Shown here: positions 45,472 through 55,045 of the stretch, in pieces
Layout: every line of letters starts with the position of its first letter
Position numbering within the stretch: position 1 is the stretch's first letter
DNA from: VGLO01 sp964599285
GTDB taxonomy: Bacteria; Patescibacteriota; Minisyncoccia; Minisyncoccales; Staskawiczbacteraceae
Direction: 5' to 3'
DNA: 64,000 bases
Assembly: GCA_964599285.1 (NCBI GenBank)
Contig: CAZREI010000001.1
Span: 41,101 to 105,100 of the forward strand
The notes under the pieces: model-generated
What the model was told of the DNA's origin: nothing
The model's database searches: none
Seen by the model: only the letters and a program-made list of their open reading frames with translations
Made by a program: the position numbers and the translations under genes

Positions 45472-47949
45472 TTATTTTTTAACTATGGGTGGCGGAGTTG
45501 GAGGTACTACCGGAGCCATAACAAACGAGCGCTTTACAATATCTTCTTCCACTATCGCTCGCGGTTTTCCGTATTTTAATTTGGAGATTTTTTTTATGGC
45601 TTCCACAATTTTTGGATTTCCTTTTTTGGGCGCGTACGTTTCCATTTTAAATGGGCTTGAAATTTTGTTATTTAACATCATTTTTACAATCAAGTTAAAG
45701 TTGTCCAAATTGACCAAGTCAAAACGCGAGAAGCCCGGCTCAAACTGTTTTTCCAAAAATTCAGCATCTTCCGCGCCAATCCGGAAAGCGCCGATCGTCC
45801 CCACGTTCCCCAGCACTGCATTTTTAATTTGATCAGTTAGTTGTGGAATATATTGATGAGCGATGGTTAAATTTAATTTATACTTTCGGGCTTCAGATAA
45901 AATGGTGGCAATGGAATCGGTGGTAAAATTTTGGAACTCGTCAACATACAAGTAAAAATCTTTTCGCTTTTCAGACGCCATAGCAGATCTTTTCATAGCC
46001 GCCATCTGCATTTTGGAAACCAAAATCAGACCCAACAAAGAACTGTTAACTTCACCGGTCTGACCCTTAGATAAATTGGCCAAAAATATTTTTCCGCTAT
46101 CCATAATTTCCGATAAATCAAACCCGGATTGACCCTGTCCGATAATATTTCTCATCATTTCGTTTTCAATGAACCGCCCCACTTTTGACACCACATATCC
46201 CAACATATCGCTGCGAGTATTTCCTGTTGTCTGCGCCCATTCTTTGACCCAAAAATTCCTGACCACCGGATCCTGCACCTTGGCCAGACGTTCCTGCAAA
46301 AAAGCTGGGTCGGTAAACATTTTGGGAATTTCCACCAGCGTGCCCGGGTGATCCTTGTCGGCCATCAGCGCCAGCATGGCGTTTCGCATGTAGTGTTCAA
46401 ACATCGGGCCGATGATTTCTGGCGGAAATAGTTTGTAAAAAATGGCAATCATTTCCTGCACCGCAAAATCTTTTTGCTCGGGCGAATCGTATTCCAGCAT
46501 ATTTAAACCCATGGGTCGCTCCAGGTCAAAAGGTTCAAACAACACCACGTCGTCAACTCGGTTTTTGGGAATGTTGGCCAGCGTCGCTTCTATTAATTCC
46601 CCGTGCGGGTCAATGACTGCCACGCCTTCCCCATTTTCAATATCCTGTCGAATCATTTCCTGTAAAAAGGCCGATTTTCCGGTACCGGTTTGCCCAATGA
46701 CATAAAAGTGGCGGCGGCGATCATCGCGCGAAGCAAAATAGACCCTTTTTTCTTCACCGCGAAACAATACTTTGCCCAATAAGTTAATCCCCTGTTCCGG
46801 CAAATCGCTGGGCGGAGCAGCCACCGCGGATTTTGCGGCTTTAATATAAGGAGTTTCGGTAAAGTGCGTCGGGAAATGGTAAATGCTGGCCAGTTCTTCA
46901 ATGTTTAAAATATTGCTTTGCGACTGGTCAAAAATCCGAAAACTGAATTGATACATAAATTTTTTCAGCTGCCGTTTTTGCACGATTACGGGATTTAAGC
47001 TATTGATGGCCGAAAGCGAAAACTGCGAAAAGGCGCCAACTAAGTGATGTAAAATTTCCTCCGCCCGATCTTTGGATTGGGCGCAAGCCACCAGTCGTAT
47101 ATTTGTTTCAAATGGCTGTTTTTGAATTTTATTTTGCACGGCGTCGTAAGCCACTTGGTCAAAACCTTGCTCTTTGGGTTTTTGGGATTCCAATTCTTTT
47201 TGAGATGGAGTTTGTGGTTTGGCTCCGCTCTTAAATATTTCCGACAAAAGCGTCATGGCCATATTTTGCGTGGCTTCTATCACGGCGCTGCGGGCGTTTT
47301 TGCCTTCCCTGATTTTTTGCAAAGCCTTTTCGCCTTTTTTCCGTAAATTCAATCCCGATAGCGGCCGTATGATCACCTGCACCGCCGCGCCTTCGCTGGG
47401 CGCAATTTTGCTTAAATTATTGGTGATGGTTGATAAGGGATCCTTTTCCAGTTTTTGGTAGGTACTGATGGGAAATAAATAATTTTCCTGCAACTTTGTA
47501 TATGCGCCGGCCGATTCTCCCTGCGGTTCAAAAACGGTATAGTCTTCAGGAACCTTGTCCACAATAGCCCGCGGATAAACACCCTGCACGTATTTTTCAA
47601 AAGCTGACTCTAAATATGTTGGTACGCAAACATAAAACAAAATATCGCTGCCGCCGGTTTTTGAGGCGATTTCCAGAGCTATTGATGGCGCTTCTTGAAA
47701 TACTTTTGGTTTTTTTAAATATAAAAAGTTTGCCAGCACTTGCTCCATTTGGGAAATTAACACTTTTTCTTCCTTTTGCGCCTCGCCTTCTTTTTTGGCT
47801 TCGTTTTTTGGCATCATAATCAAAAACAGGACGGATTCTAATCCGCCAAAAACCGCCCGTTTTTCCGATTGCTCTGCGCGTAGGGCAATCATAAAAGCAA
47901 AGACAATCAAGAAAAAAACCAAGATGAGGCCGTAGATGATGAAAGGCAT
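45472..47949 (-). CDS. VirD4/TraG-like conjugative DNA-transfer ATPase
   Basis: 825 residues. N-terminal membrane helix (about 4-24, IYGLILVFFLIVFAFMIAL), a large N-terminal domain with VLANFLYLKKPKVFQEAPSI, then the motor domain. Walker A GQTGTGKSAF near residue 418, VIDPHGELIEATL, FEPFDLERPMGLNML, and Walker B YLYVDEFQNF near 668, followed by the conserved Gln and ATPase C-terminus ANLSKGQ and HQYIPQL. In CPR such proteins accompany type IV pili-like or DNA-transfer systems. No VirB4 or relaxase is in the window. The two smaller genes at 48111 and 48509 are upstream on the same strand and may form an operon. Confidence 0.88.
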   Translation of the reverse strand: MPFIIYGLILVFFLIVFAFMIALRAEQSEKRAVFGGLESVLFLIMMPKNEAKKEGEAQKEEKVLISQMEQVLANFLYLKKPKVFQEAPSIALEIASKTGGSDILFYVCVPTYLESAFEKYVQGVYPRAIVDKVPEDYTVFEPQGESAGAYTKLQENYLFPISTYQKLEKDPLSTITNNLSKIAPSEGAAVQVIIRPLSGLNLRKKGEKALQKIREGKNARSAVIEATQNMAMTLLSEIFKSGAKPQTPSQKELESQKPKEQGFDQVAYDAVQNKIQKQPFETNIRLVACAQSKDRAEEILHHLVGAFSQFSLSAINSLNPVIVQKRQLKKFMYQFSFRIFDQSQSNILNIEELASIYHFPTHFTETPYIKAAKSAVAAPPSDLPEQGINLLGKVLFRGEEKRVYFASRDDRRRHFYVIGQTGTGKSAFLQEMIRQDIENGEGVAVIDPHGELIEATLANIPKNRVDDVVLFEPFDLERPMGLNMLEYDSPEQKDFAVQEMIAIFYKLFPPEIIGPMFEHYMRNAMLALMADKDHPGTLVEIPKMFTDPAFLQERLAKVQDPVVRNFWVKEWAQTTGNTRSDMLGYVVSKVGRFIENEMMRNIIGQGQSGFDLSEIMDSGKIFLANLSKGQTGEVNSSLLGLILVSKMQMAAMKRSAMASEKRKDFYLYVDEFQNFTTDSIATILSEARKYKLNLTIAHQYIPQLTDQIKNAVLGNVGTIGAFRIGAEDAEFLEKQFEPGFSRFDLVNLDNFNLIVKMMLNNKISSPFKMETYAPKKGNPKIVEAIKKISKLKYGKPRAIVEEDIVKRSFVMAPVVPPTPPPIVKK

Positions 47950-47955
47950 TATTGT

Positions 47956-48099
47956 GAATTATTCTAATTATTCTAAGTGCTCTAGTTATTCTAAGGAATG
48001 TCTAAAAACGTGAATGACTAATTGCTAAAACGGTTTTGGGATTTTGGTCATTGGGATTTATTTAGGTCAATTAGAGTAATTAGGTTAATTAGAATAATT
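47956..48099. repeat. Palindromic element B3
   Basis: GAATTATTCTAATTATTCTA ... TTAGAGTAATTAGGTTAATT; loop includes GTGAATGACTAATTGC as in B5. It lies between the TraG-like gene and the gene at 48111. Confidence 0.88.
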
Positions 48100-48110
48100 C
48101 GCAAGGAATT

Positions 48111-48503
48111 TTATTTTAAAAATTCTTTGTAGTATCCTTCTTGCGCCAGCTTGTCATGGAATGTATCCAAAAGGTACGGATCATTCATTTTTTTGGCGAC
48201 TTGCACCGCAAAAACCACTCCTTTAGTTTTGACAAGCTGCAGCAGGTGTTCTAGTTTTTTCTCATCATCCAGTGATTGCGCTTTTGCCGCGTGCTGCCCT
48301 GCTTCATTTTTTTGCTTTGCATCCAAATCCATCGCTTCTAATTCTTGGCGCACTTTTTTATGATCAAGTTCATCCTGCGATAATTCCCTTTTTTCCGGCG
48401 TTTCTTTGGTTTCCCCTGCAATAGCGGCAGTTTCTTGTTCAATCAAAAACTCCTCGGGCGCACCAATTTCTTTGTGTTTTTCAGTTTTATCTTTTTTTAC
48501 CAT
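48111..48503 (-). CDS. Charged helical protein, function unknown
   Basis: 130 residues, no signal or membrane helix. It is rich in Lys, Glu and Gln (KKDKTEKHKEIGAPEEFLIEQETAAIAGE), with a probable coiled coil (DHKKVRQELEAMDLDAKQKNEAGQHAAKAQ) and a C-terminal helical part KLEHLLQLVKTKGVVFAVQVAKKMNDPYLLDTFHDKLAQEG. The last motif recurs in CPR proteins beside TraG-like ATPases, which suggests a partner role. Its ATG lies 5 bases after the stop of the gene at 48509. Confidence 0.65.
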   Translation of the reverse strand: MVKKDKTEKHKEIGAPEEFLIEQETAAIAGETKETPEKRELSQDELDHKKVRQELEAMDLDAKQKNEAGQHAAKAQSLDDEKKLEHLLQLVKTKGVVFAVQVAKKMNDPYLLDTFHDKLAQEGYYKEFLK

Positions 48504-48508
48504 TTCTT

Positions 48509-49129
48509 TTATTGTAGCTGCATGTCGATGATCGCCTTTTGCTTCTTGGAAGAATTGGGATCAGACACGATGACTTCTATTTTTAGATCCTTTGATTCTT
48601 TAGAAACTTCGTAGTATTTGGTGCAAGGCGTTGGTTCAAATTCGGGTTTTAATAACGCACCGCACAAATTGGGGTTGGGCAAAAAGTAAAACGCCTGGTC
48701 GTTGATGGTGACAAAATTCCGGCCGTCCGAATCAATGATATTGCCCACGTCCCAGGAGTCGCGCGGAATGTTCACCTTTCCTTTGTTCTGCGCGCCGACA
48801 ACCACTTTAACGAATCGGTCGGTGGTGGTTAAATTCTGCTGGAAGGCTCGATTTCGGCTTACCAAAACGCTGCCTAAGTCCTGGGCCGACTCAAAAACAA
48901 AGCGAGTGTTGCCGATGGTGGTTTCGTAGACCGGTTCGGGAGACTCAACAACACCAGAAGGACCTGGGCTGGAACTAGGTTTTGCATTTCGGTTAGCCGC
49001 GATCCTGATGGCCACAAAAATGATAATCACCACAACCACCAGTAAAATGCCTAAAAATAAAATGACCGTTGACACCGCCCCCGCTGATTTTTTTTGATTT
49101 TTGATTTTCATAGGAGTATAAGTTTTCAT
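48509..49129 (-). CDS. Membrane-anchored DUF4352-like protein
   Basis: 206 residues. N-terminal membrane helix at about 20-45 (AVSTVILFLGILLVVVVIIIFVA), a Pro/Ser linker, then a beta-sandwich at about 75-205: FVFESAQDLGSVL, RFVKVVVGAQNKGKVNIPRDSW, DSDGRNFVTINDQAFYFLP, and KIEVIVSDPN. These are features of DUF4352/telomeric-repeat-type domains seen in secreted Gram-positive proteins. It probably sits outside the membrane. The gene is translationally close to 48111 and the TraG-like gene, and may encode an accessory of the same apparatus. An ATG at 49111 is an alternative start. Confidence 0.72.
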   Translation of the reverse strand: MKTYTPMKIKNQKKSAGAVSTVILFLGILLVVVVIIIFVAIRIAANRNAKPSSSPGPSGVVESPEPVYETTIGNTRFVFESAQDLGSVLVSRNRAFQQNLTTTDRFVKVVVGAQNKGKVNIPRDSWDVGNIIDSDGRNFVTINDQAFYFLPNPNLCGALLKPEFEPTPCTKYYEVSKESKDLKIEVIVSDPNSSKKQKAIIDMQLQ

Positions 49130-49149
49130 TTATTATATCACAAGCCCTT

Positions 49150-49313
49150 TGTCATTGCGAGACGGCGCGCCCTCGGGCGCGCCGTTTTGGTAACTCTCGC
49201 CACCGTCATTGCGAGTCCCGACCGCAGACCCGCTAAGCGGGCCCGCAGTCGGAGACGCGGCAATCCAGTCATCACAAAAAGATTGCTTCGCTGCGGCTCG
49301 CAATGACGGCATG
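49150..49313. repeat. REP-like element E5 cluster
   Basis: GTCATTGCGAGACGG with CGCGCCCTCGGGCGCG at about 49166-49185, then GTCATTGCGAGTCCC ... CGCTAAGCGGGC and GATTGCTTCGCTGCGG, ending CGCAATGACGG. Confidence 0.82.
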
Positions 49314-49348
49314 CGGTAAGGTTTGTTTCACCGGTCAAACGTCAAATG

Positions 49349-52300
49349 TCACTTGTTAACGGTATTTAGAGCCGCCAGTGTGGCCGGTCCCACGTTGCCG
49401 GTTTGGCGAATGTTTTTTGATTTCTGAAAAAGTTTTACGGCTTGTGTGGTGGCTTGTCCGTAGTAACCATTGGGAATCGCGGTTAAAAATCCCAACTTTA
49501 CCAAAAGCTGTTGAAGATTCAAAACGTCGGGACCACGGTCGGTCGGGCCAAGGTAGCGAGTCAAGGACGTGCTTAAGATTGCTTCGCTGTGGCTCGCAAT
49601 GACGGGTGACATGACCGTAACTTGGGCAACCGCTCGAGCCTCATGGCCATAGGAATCTTTGGCAAAGACGGTGATGGTGTGCGTTCCAATATCATGTTGA
49701 GTCGGAGTCCAGGTAAAGATGCCCAAGGCATTGATGTTGGCGTTGGTGATACTGGTGGCCACGGCAGGCGCGGGCGGCGTGGACTGCTTATTCTCACGAA
49801 TAAGCAGTCCGTTGAGAACGTCTTTGGTTTTGGGGCCCACGTTTCCGGTTTGGCGGATGTTTCGAGATTGCTGGAAAAGTTTTACGGCAGTGATGGTTGA
49901 TGGACCGTAGTTTCCGTTTGGTTGGATGTTTGATGGAAAGAAACCTTGCTGGTGCAACCATTGTTGCAGTGCTAAGACATCGGGGCCGTGATCGCCCGGA
50001 CCAAGGTAGCGGGAGAGCAACGCGCTTTGCGGAGGCACAGTGACGGGTGGCAAAGACACTACCGGAGTTGATGGAGTAAACTGGTCGCTTAAAGAATACA
50101 ACGGGTTGGTGGCAAAACCTTGTGGGTAAGCCTTGAGCGTAACCTGATTACCCGCGGCAACGGATTGCTTTGAGTTGGAAAGCGAGAGGCTGAACTGAGA
50201 GCCGATCCAGCCGATGCCGCCACCCCCGCCACCTCCACCGGACGGAGTTGGTGTGGGCGTTGGCGAAGCCGCGGCCGGCGTGGTAGCAGAAGATTCGTTG
50301 GATGGATTTCCGATGCCAACAGAATTGATAGCAGAAACTCGGTAGTTGTATTGGGTGCTGGCAGTCAGGCCGGTATTGGAATAGGTGGTTGCAGTCGTCC
50401 CGGTATCGGCCACCAAAACAGCAAATCCGTTGCCAACCGGAGATTCTCTTTCTATTTTGTAACCAGTAACCGTTCCTGAAGGCGCCGTCCAAGATAAATC
50501 AATCTGGCTGGTAGAAATAGCCGTAGCTGATAAATTAGTTGGAGCATCAGGAATAAATAGCTGCCAACGAAGATATGGGTAGCCATCGTTGCGCGCCAAT
50601 GCGCTATCGATGTTCCAAATAGTGGCAAAGTCCCAAGGTTGTGATCCGCCTTGAGCATAAACGGCATGAGTAGTTGCTCCCTTGAAAACAGTGGCACCGG
50701 CGGGTTCCAGAGTGCCTTGCCCGTTGTCGTGAGCGGAGTCAGTGAAGAAGGAGTTGGTGATGGTGGGAATTACATTAGTGTTGCCTATTAAACCACCTAC
50801 GTTACCTGTACCAGAAACGGTACCGTTAGCATAAGAGTTAGTGATGACAACTAAATTAGCGAAAGAAATTCCCACTAACCCGCCTATGTTACCGTCGCCA
50901 GAAACATTACCGGTAGCATAAGAATTGACAATGGTAGTGGGACCATACGCGCCCGCCATGAGCCCACCGCTATCAAATCCCGTCCCAAGAACACTTACAT
51001 TCCCCGTGGCATACGAGTTGGTGATGGTAAGGGTGCCATCTGAGTCACCCACCAAGCCGCCAGTGTAGATACCGGTTACATTTCCGGTAGCATAGGATTT
51101 ATCAACAATGAGGATGCCATCCATGTCACCGACTAATCCGCCGATACCATACGATGAATCATCGCTGCTTGTGTTGGCAGTAGAGTAAGATTGGGTGATA
51201 GTAGTGATTCGGTCATATGGACTAAAATCGTCTTCCACGTATCCCACCAAGCCTCCAATAGCAAAAGCATTAGTAGGAACTCCGGTTACGCTTCCCGTAG
51301 ACCAGCAGTTGGTGATGGTTGAAGTGCCAGATGACCAGCCGACAAGTGCGCCAACTTCATAACTGCCACTTATGTTAGCTGATTCCACACCAACATTTTG
51401 AATGGTAGCATTGTTAATGAAACCAAAAAGCCCAATGGCTTCCACGCCGCTAGTGTTGATGAATAAGTTAGTGACTTTGTGTCCTTGGCCATTCAGTGAT
51501 CCTGTGAAGGGAGTGAAGGTGTTATCAAAATCTCCCACGGGGATGAATCCCGCGCCGGAATTCCAGTTGACGGTGTCGGAACAGTCAATGTCTCGGTCTA
51601 AAATAAAATAGGAAGAAAGCCAGTTATTCATTTCTTGGAGTTGGGTGCAGGAAGTGATTACATACGGATCATTTTGGGTGCCAGAACCCGAGCCGAAAAA
51701 AGAGCCTCGTGTAGTAAAATTCAACTCATCACCATACGCGTATCCCTGCGAATTGTGAGCATAAGCCCTAAAATAATATGTGGTACTTGAGACGAGGCCA
51801 GTTAGGGAAGAGGAGAATGAAATGGCACCAAATGGACCATTGGCATCTTCCGTAAACGTGTCGTAGCCCGAAGAACCTGGCGCAGTGTTACCAGGATCTG
51901 ATGGGAAGCTGGTGGTGCCATACACAAATCCTCGCTTGTCGGCATCTTCGCCGCCGGTATCGGTGATGGTGCCATGGACATCGGCGGCTGTAATGCCAAT
52001 ATTGTCGGAGGAATCGGTGGTAACTACCGGCTGAGAATTGGAAAAGATCCAGCCGGTGTTGTTGTCTGGGTCGGTGATGGAGTTTGCTCCGGCATACCAT
52101 TGGGCGCCACCCGTCGCAGCGGAGTCTTGCAAATCAAGGTAGTCGCAATGAACAACGCCCGATGGTTTGGACAAGGTATGACGAACTCCGTTGGTGGATG
52201 ATCGAATGGTAATAATATTTCCTGGACTCCCGGCACAAGTGAACGTGCCATTGATGGTTTGAGTGAGAGAGGAGGGGAAGGCAATAGATTCAGGGGCGCC

Positions 52301-54886
52301 GATGGTAAAATTAGCGAACGTGTTTGCTGAAGAGAAAATTGATGACCCATTTGCTCCTGAAATTACGACTGAGGTAGGATAGAATCCTCCAATAGTTCCA
52401 TTAAAACTGATGAGACCAGAAGAAGTAATGGTGAACACGGGAGTAGTTCCGTTGGCTCGATCAACAGAATCAGAAAAGGTAATATTACCATTTCCTGTAT
52501 CAATGGTAGAATTAGTCGGTATTTGAACTGGACTATTGAATAGCACTGACTGATTCGAGGTAGTTACATTAGCGTTAAGAAAAGTAAATCCACTGCTAAA
52601 AGTAAATGCCCCACTGCCGGAAGCGGTTTGATTTCCATTAAGGAAAATGAAATTTTGAGCAATAAAATGAATCGATGTATCCCAAGAGGAATAACTATTT
52701 AATGTTATCGTATCTGTTTTTGAGTTGTCACCGATGGTTAGGTCAGTGTAGTTAAGATAACCCAGTGTCGTGCTATCAAGTTGCAAAGTTCCCGTTCCGC
52801 CGGCTACTCCCACGGTGGTGCTGGCAGTGTAAGGGGCGATCGTCAGTGACGAAACGCTGTTGATGTCATTGGCTTGGGCAAGGTTGATGGTATCTGTATT
52901 AACCGTGATGGTGCCAGTGCCGCTGGTTTGCAGGCCACCAGATATGCCCACTTGGATACCGTAGTTAGAACTATCACCACCGCCGCGAATACCAATAATA
53001 GACAAGTTACCAGACCCTGTAGTTTTGATAGTACTGTTAGTATTAAAAATTGAAATTCCAACATTGTCACTACCTGTTCCAGCTCCGCCGCCCGTAGCAG
53101 TGATACTCAGATTACCATCAGCCGTAGAAATAGCGCCGCCACTTCTCACAGTTACACCATAATTGCTATCGCCATTACCGCTGCCAGTGCCTCCGCCATT
53201 ACCGATAATACTTAAACTTCCTGATCCGGTATTGCTCATAAGAGCATTGGTACCGGAGACTTTAACACCATAATTAGCATTACTGGCATCATCACTGCCT
53301 CCAGTACCGGTGATAGTCATCGCGCCTCCCGAACCGGTAATAGAACTGCCATCGTTGACGTAAATACCATAATTACCAAATCCACCACCCGACCCGCTAC
53401 CACCAGTCCCCGTAACCGAGAGGGTTCCGGTGCCGGTTGTTTGAATACAATGAGAAACCTGACACTCAACTCCATCATTAGAATTGCCTGAACCATCAGA
53501 ATCTCCGCCAATACCCGAAACTGAAAGATTGCCCGAACCGGTAGTTTTAATAGTGCTATTAGTATTTGCAATCAAAACACCATAACTAGTACTGCCCGTC
53601 CCCGCACCACCGCCATTACCGGTAGCAGTTAAATTCCCATCAACCGTAGAAACAATTGCACCGCCTCCCATTTGCAAGCCATAGTCTTGGCTACTATCAC
53701 CAGTTCCCATTCCATTGGCGGTTACAACAAGGGTGCCTGATCCGCTATTATTGATAGCGGCGGTGCTGCCCGAAATGCGAATGCCGGCATTACTACTGCC
53801 GCTGCTATTGCCGCCAGTACCCGTGATAGTCATCGCGCCTCCTGAAGCATTAATAGAACCGGCCACAAAAATGCCATTGTTACTGCCTCCACTGCTGGTA
53901 CTGCCGGTTCCTGTAACTGAAATAGCACCAGTACCGGTTGCTTGAATACAATTAACTACATTGCAATATACTCCATAATTGCTCCCGCTACTCCCGCTGG
54001 GATTGCCCCCGGTTCCGGTAATTGAAATATTCCCCGAACCCGTGCTTTCAATGGTGCTATTGGTTCCAGTAATATAAACGCCATAGTTATTAGCGCCTGA
54101 CCCTGCTCCTCCGCCGGTACTATTATTGATGGTAAGATTGCCATTCTCTGCAGAAATACTGCCACCGGCCGCGACTCGCAAACCATAATCACTATTGCTA
54201 TTGCTGGTACCATTTCCATTACCCGTGATGGAAATGGTACCCGAACCAGTAGTAGTGATATGGCCGTCAAGACCAACGCCTATATTGTTATTGGTAGTAG
54301 TGGCAAAACCTTGTCCATTAGCTATGACATTGCCTCCGCCAGCGGTTATTGTCCCTGAAATATAAATACCAATCGGCTGACCAGAATTTCCTATGGCAAA
54401 CCCGGCACCCGTATCAATAGTACCGCTGCCCCCTCCTACAGTAACATTCCCTCCATTAGATGTAATCGTACTATCAATCAGTACATAGCCGGAAGAGTCG
54501 GCATCTCTATCCGCATTCAATAAAATGTTAAGTTTGTTGGATGTAGAGGAAATATTTGCACCAATATTGAGTATAATATTACTATCAGCGTAGAAACTTG
54601 CAGTCGCATCAGTTCCGGAAGATTTGGTAAAGGCATTGTTGACGGTGATGCTGCCTCCGCTGGCGGTAAAGCTCACACTCGTGCTTGCATTAAGTTGGGT
54701 TTGGATATCAGTAACATTGACGACGCAATCACTACCGCTGGTCGCCCAATCCGGACTGCCGGTGCAAGTAGTAGAAGAACTACTGATAGTAAGGTTGGCA
54801 GCTTGGGCGAATACCGGCAGGAACACAAAAAACACGGTAAGAATGAGTGACAGGAGAAAAATGTTTTTTACATTACATTTTAACAT
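49349..54886 (-). CDS. Giant wall-bound surface protein with GLUG repeats, Fn3 and two peptidoglycan-binding domains
   Basis: 1845 residues. The signal peptide is at 1-29 (LSLILTVFFVFLPVFAQAA). Residues ~30-660 are Gly/Ser/Thr-rich beta repeats (form TGSGNISITGTGGN ... NYGVYI), like filamentous-haemagglutinin solenoids. Residues ~1080-1430 contain GLUG motifs (IGGLVGYVEDD, NSYATGNVS). A fibronectin type III domain lies at ~1449-1535 (PTNLSATAISTSQIDLSW), followed by a SPTPTPTPSGGGG linker. Two PG_binding_1 domains are at ~1630-1695 and ~1775-1845 (GPDVLALQQWLHQQGFF; GPDVLNLQQLLVKLGFL, NVGPATLAALN). Wall attachment is therefore non-covalent. A REP-derived peptide VIASHSEAIL is inserted before the second wall domain. 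Confidence 0.9.
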   Translation of the reverse strand: MLKCNVKNIFLLSLILTVFFVFLPVFAQAANLTISSSSTTCTGSPDWATSGSDCVVNVTDIQTQLNASTSVSFTASGGSITVNNAFTKSSGTDATASFYADSNIILNIGANISSTSNKLNILLNADRDADSSGYVLIDSTITSNGGNVTVGGGSGTIDTGAGFAIGNSGQPIGIYISGTITAGGGNVIANGQGFATTTNNNIGVGLDGHITTTGSGTISITGNGNGTSNSNSDYGLRVAAGGSISAENGNLTINNSTGGGAGSGANNYGVYITGTNSTIESTGSGNISITGTGGNPSGSSGSNYGVYCNVVNCIQATGTGAISVTGTGSTSSGGSNNGIFVAGSINASGGAMTITGTGGNSSGSSNAGIRISGSTAAINNSGSGTLVVTANGMGTGDSSQDYGLQMGGGAIVSTVDGNLTATGNGGGAGTGSTSYGVLIANTNSTIKTTGSGNLSVSGIGGDSDGSGNSNDGVECQVSHCIQTTGTGTLSVTGTGGSGSGGGFGNYGIYVNDGSSITGSGGAMTITGTGGSDDASNANYGVKVSGTNALMSNTGSGSLSIIGNGGGTGSGNGDSNYGVTVRSGGAISTADGNLSITATGGGAGTGSDNVGISIFNTNSTIKTTGSGNLSIIGIRGGGDSSNYGIQVGISGGLQTSGTGTITVNTDTINLAQANDINSVSSLTIAPYTASTTVGVAGGTGTLQLDSTTLGYLNYTDLTIGDNSKTDTITLNSYSSWDTSIHFIAQNFIFLNGNQTASGSGAFTFSSGFTFLNANVTTSNQSVLFNSPVQIPTNSTIDTGNGNITFSDSVDRANGTTPVFTITSSGLISFNGTIGGFYPTSVVISGANGSSIFSSANTFANFTIGAPESIAFPSSLTQTINGTFTCAGSPGNIITIRSSTNGVRHTLSKPSGVVHCDYLDLQDSAATGGAQWYAGANSITDPDNNTGWIFSNSQPVVTTDSSDNIGITAADVHGTITDTGGEDADKRGFVYGTTSFPSDPGNTAPGSSGYDTFTEDANGPFGAISFSSSLTGLVSSTTYYFRAYAHNSQGYAYGDELNFTTRGSFFGSGSGTQNDPYVITSCTQLQEMNNWLSSYFILDRDIDCSDTVNWNSGAGFIPVGDFDNTFTPFTGSLNGQGHKVTNLFINTSGVEAIGLFGFINNATIQNVGVESANISGSYEVGALVGWSSGTSTITNCWSTGSVTGVPTNAFAIGGLVGYVEDDFSPYDRITTITQSYSTANTSSDDSSYGIGGLVGDMDGILIVDKSYATGNVTGIYTGGLVGDSDGTLTITNSYATGNVSVLGTGFDSGGLMAGAYGPTTIVNSYATGNVSGDGNIGGLVGISFANLVVITNSYANGTVSGTGNVGGLIGNTNVIPTITNSFFTDSAHDNGQGTLEPAGATVFKGATTHAVYAQGGSQPWDFATIWNIDSALARNDGYPYLRWQLFIPDAPTNLSATAISTSQIDLSWTAPSGTVTGYKIERESPVGNGFAVLVADTGTTATTYSNTGLTASTQYNYRVSAINSVGIGNPSNESSATTPAAASPTPTPTPSGGGGGGGGIGWIGSQFSLSLSNSKQSVAAGNQVTLKAYPQGFATNPLYSLSDQFTPSTPVVSLPPVTVPPQSALLSRYLGPGDHGPDVLALQQWLHQQGFFPSNIQPNGNYGPSTITAVKLFQQSRNIRQTGNVGPKTKDVLNGLLIRENKQSTPPAPAVATSITNANINALGIFTWTPTQHDIGTHTITVFAKDSYGHEARAVAQVTVMSPVIASHSEAILSTSLTRYLGPTDRGPDVLNLQQLLVKLGFLTAIPNGYYGQATTQAVKLFQKSKNIRQTGNVGPATLAALNTVNK
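49576..49610. repeat. In-frame REP-like (E family) insert in the giant surface gene
   Basis: AGATTGCTTCGCTG and GCTCGCAATGACGGG, the same sequence found in intergenic E elements, here translated as VIASHSEAIL between the Ig-like linker and the second wall-binding domain. Confidence 0.8.
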
Positions 54887-54999
54887 AGTGCTAATGTGAA
54901 ATTCGAAATTTTTGCAGACATATTCTTAAATTATACCACGATTTTGCGAGCCATTACCATCTCTTTTTTGTGGATAAATATCTGGTCAAAATAAAATCA

Positions 55000-55022
55000 G
55001 CGCGGCCCCGCGGGGCCGCGCC
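55000..55022. repeat. GC-rich palindrome
   Basis: Half-site GCGCGGCCCCG followed by its complement, in the gap between the giant surface gene and prmC. Confidence 0.65.
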
Positions 55023-55045
55023 TATTTATTTTGTGAAGAGCTAAG

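Noticed and set aside
49150..49313. CRISPR array among clustered palindromic repeats
   Set aside because: Repeats are few, vary in sequence and lack uniform spacers; no cas gene is present.
53715..53945. Plus- and other-frame ORFs opposite the giant GLUG surface gene
   Set aside because: Shadows of a Gly/Ser/Thr-rich repeat gene; translated products are low complexity without family features.
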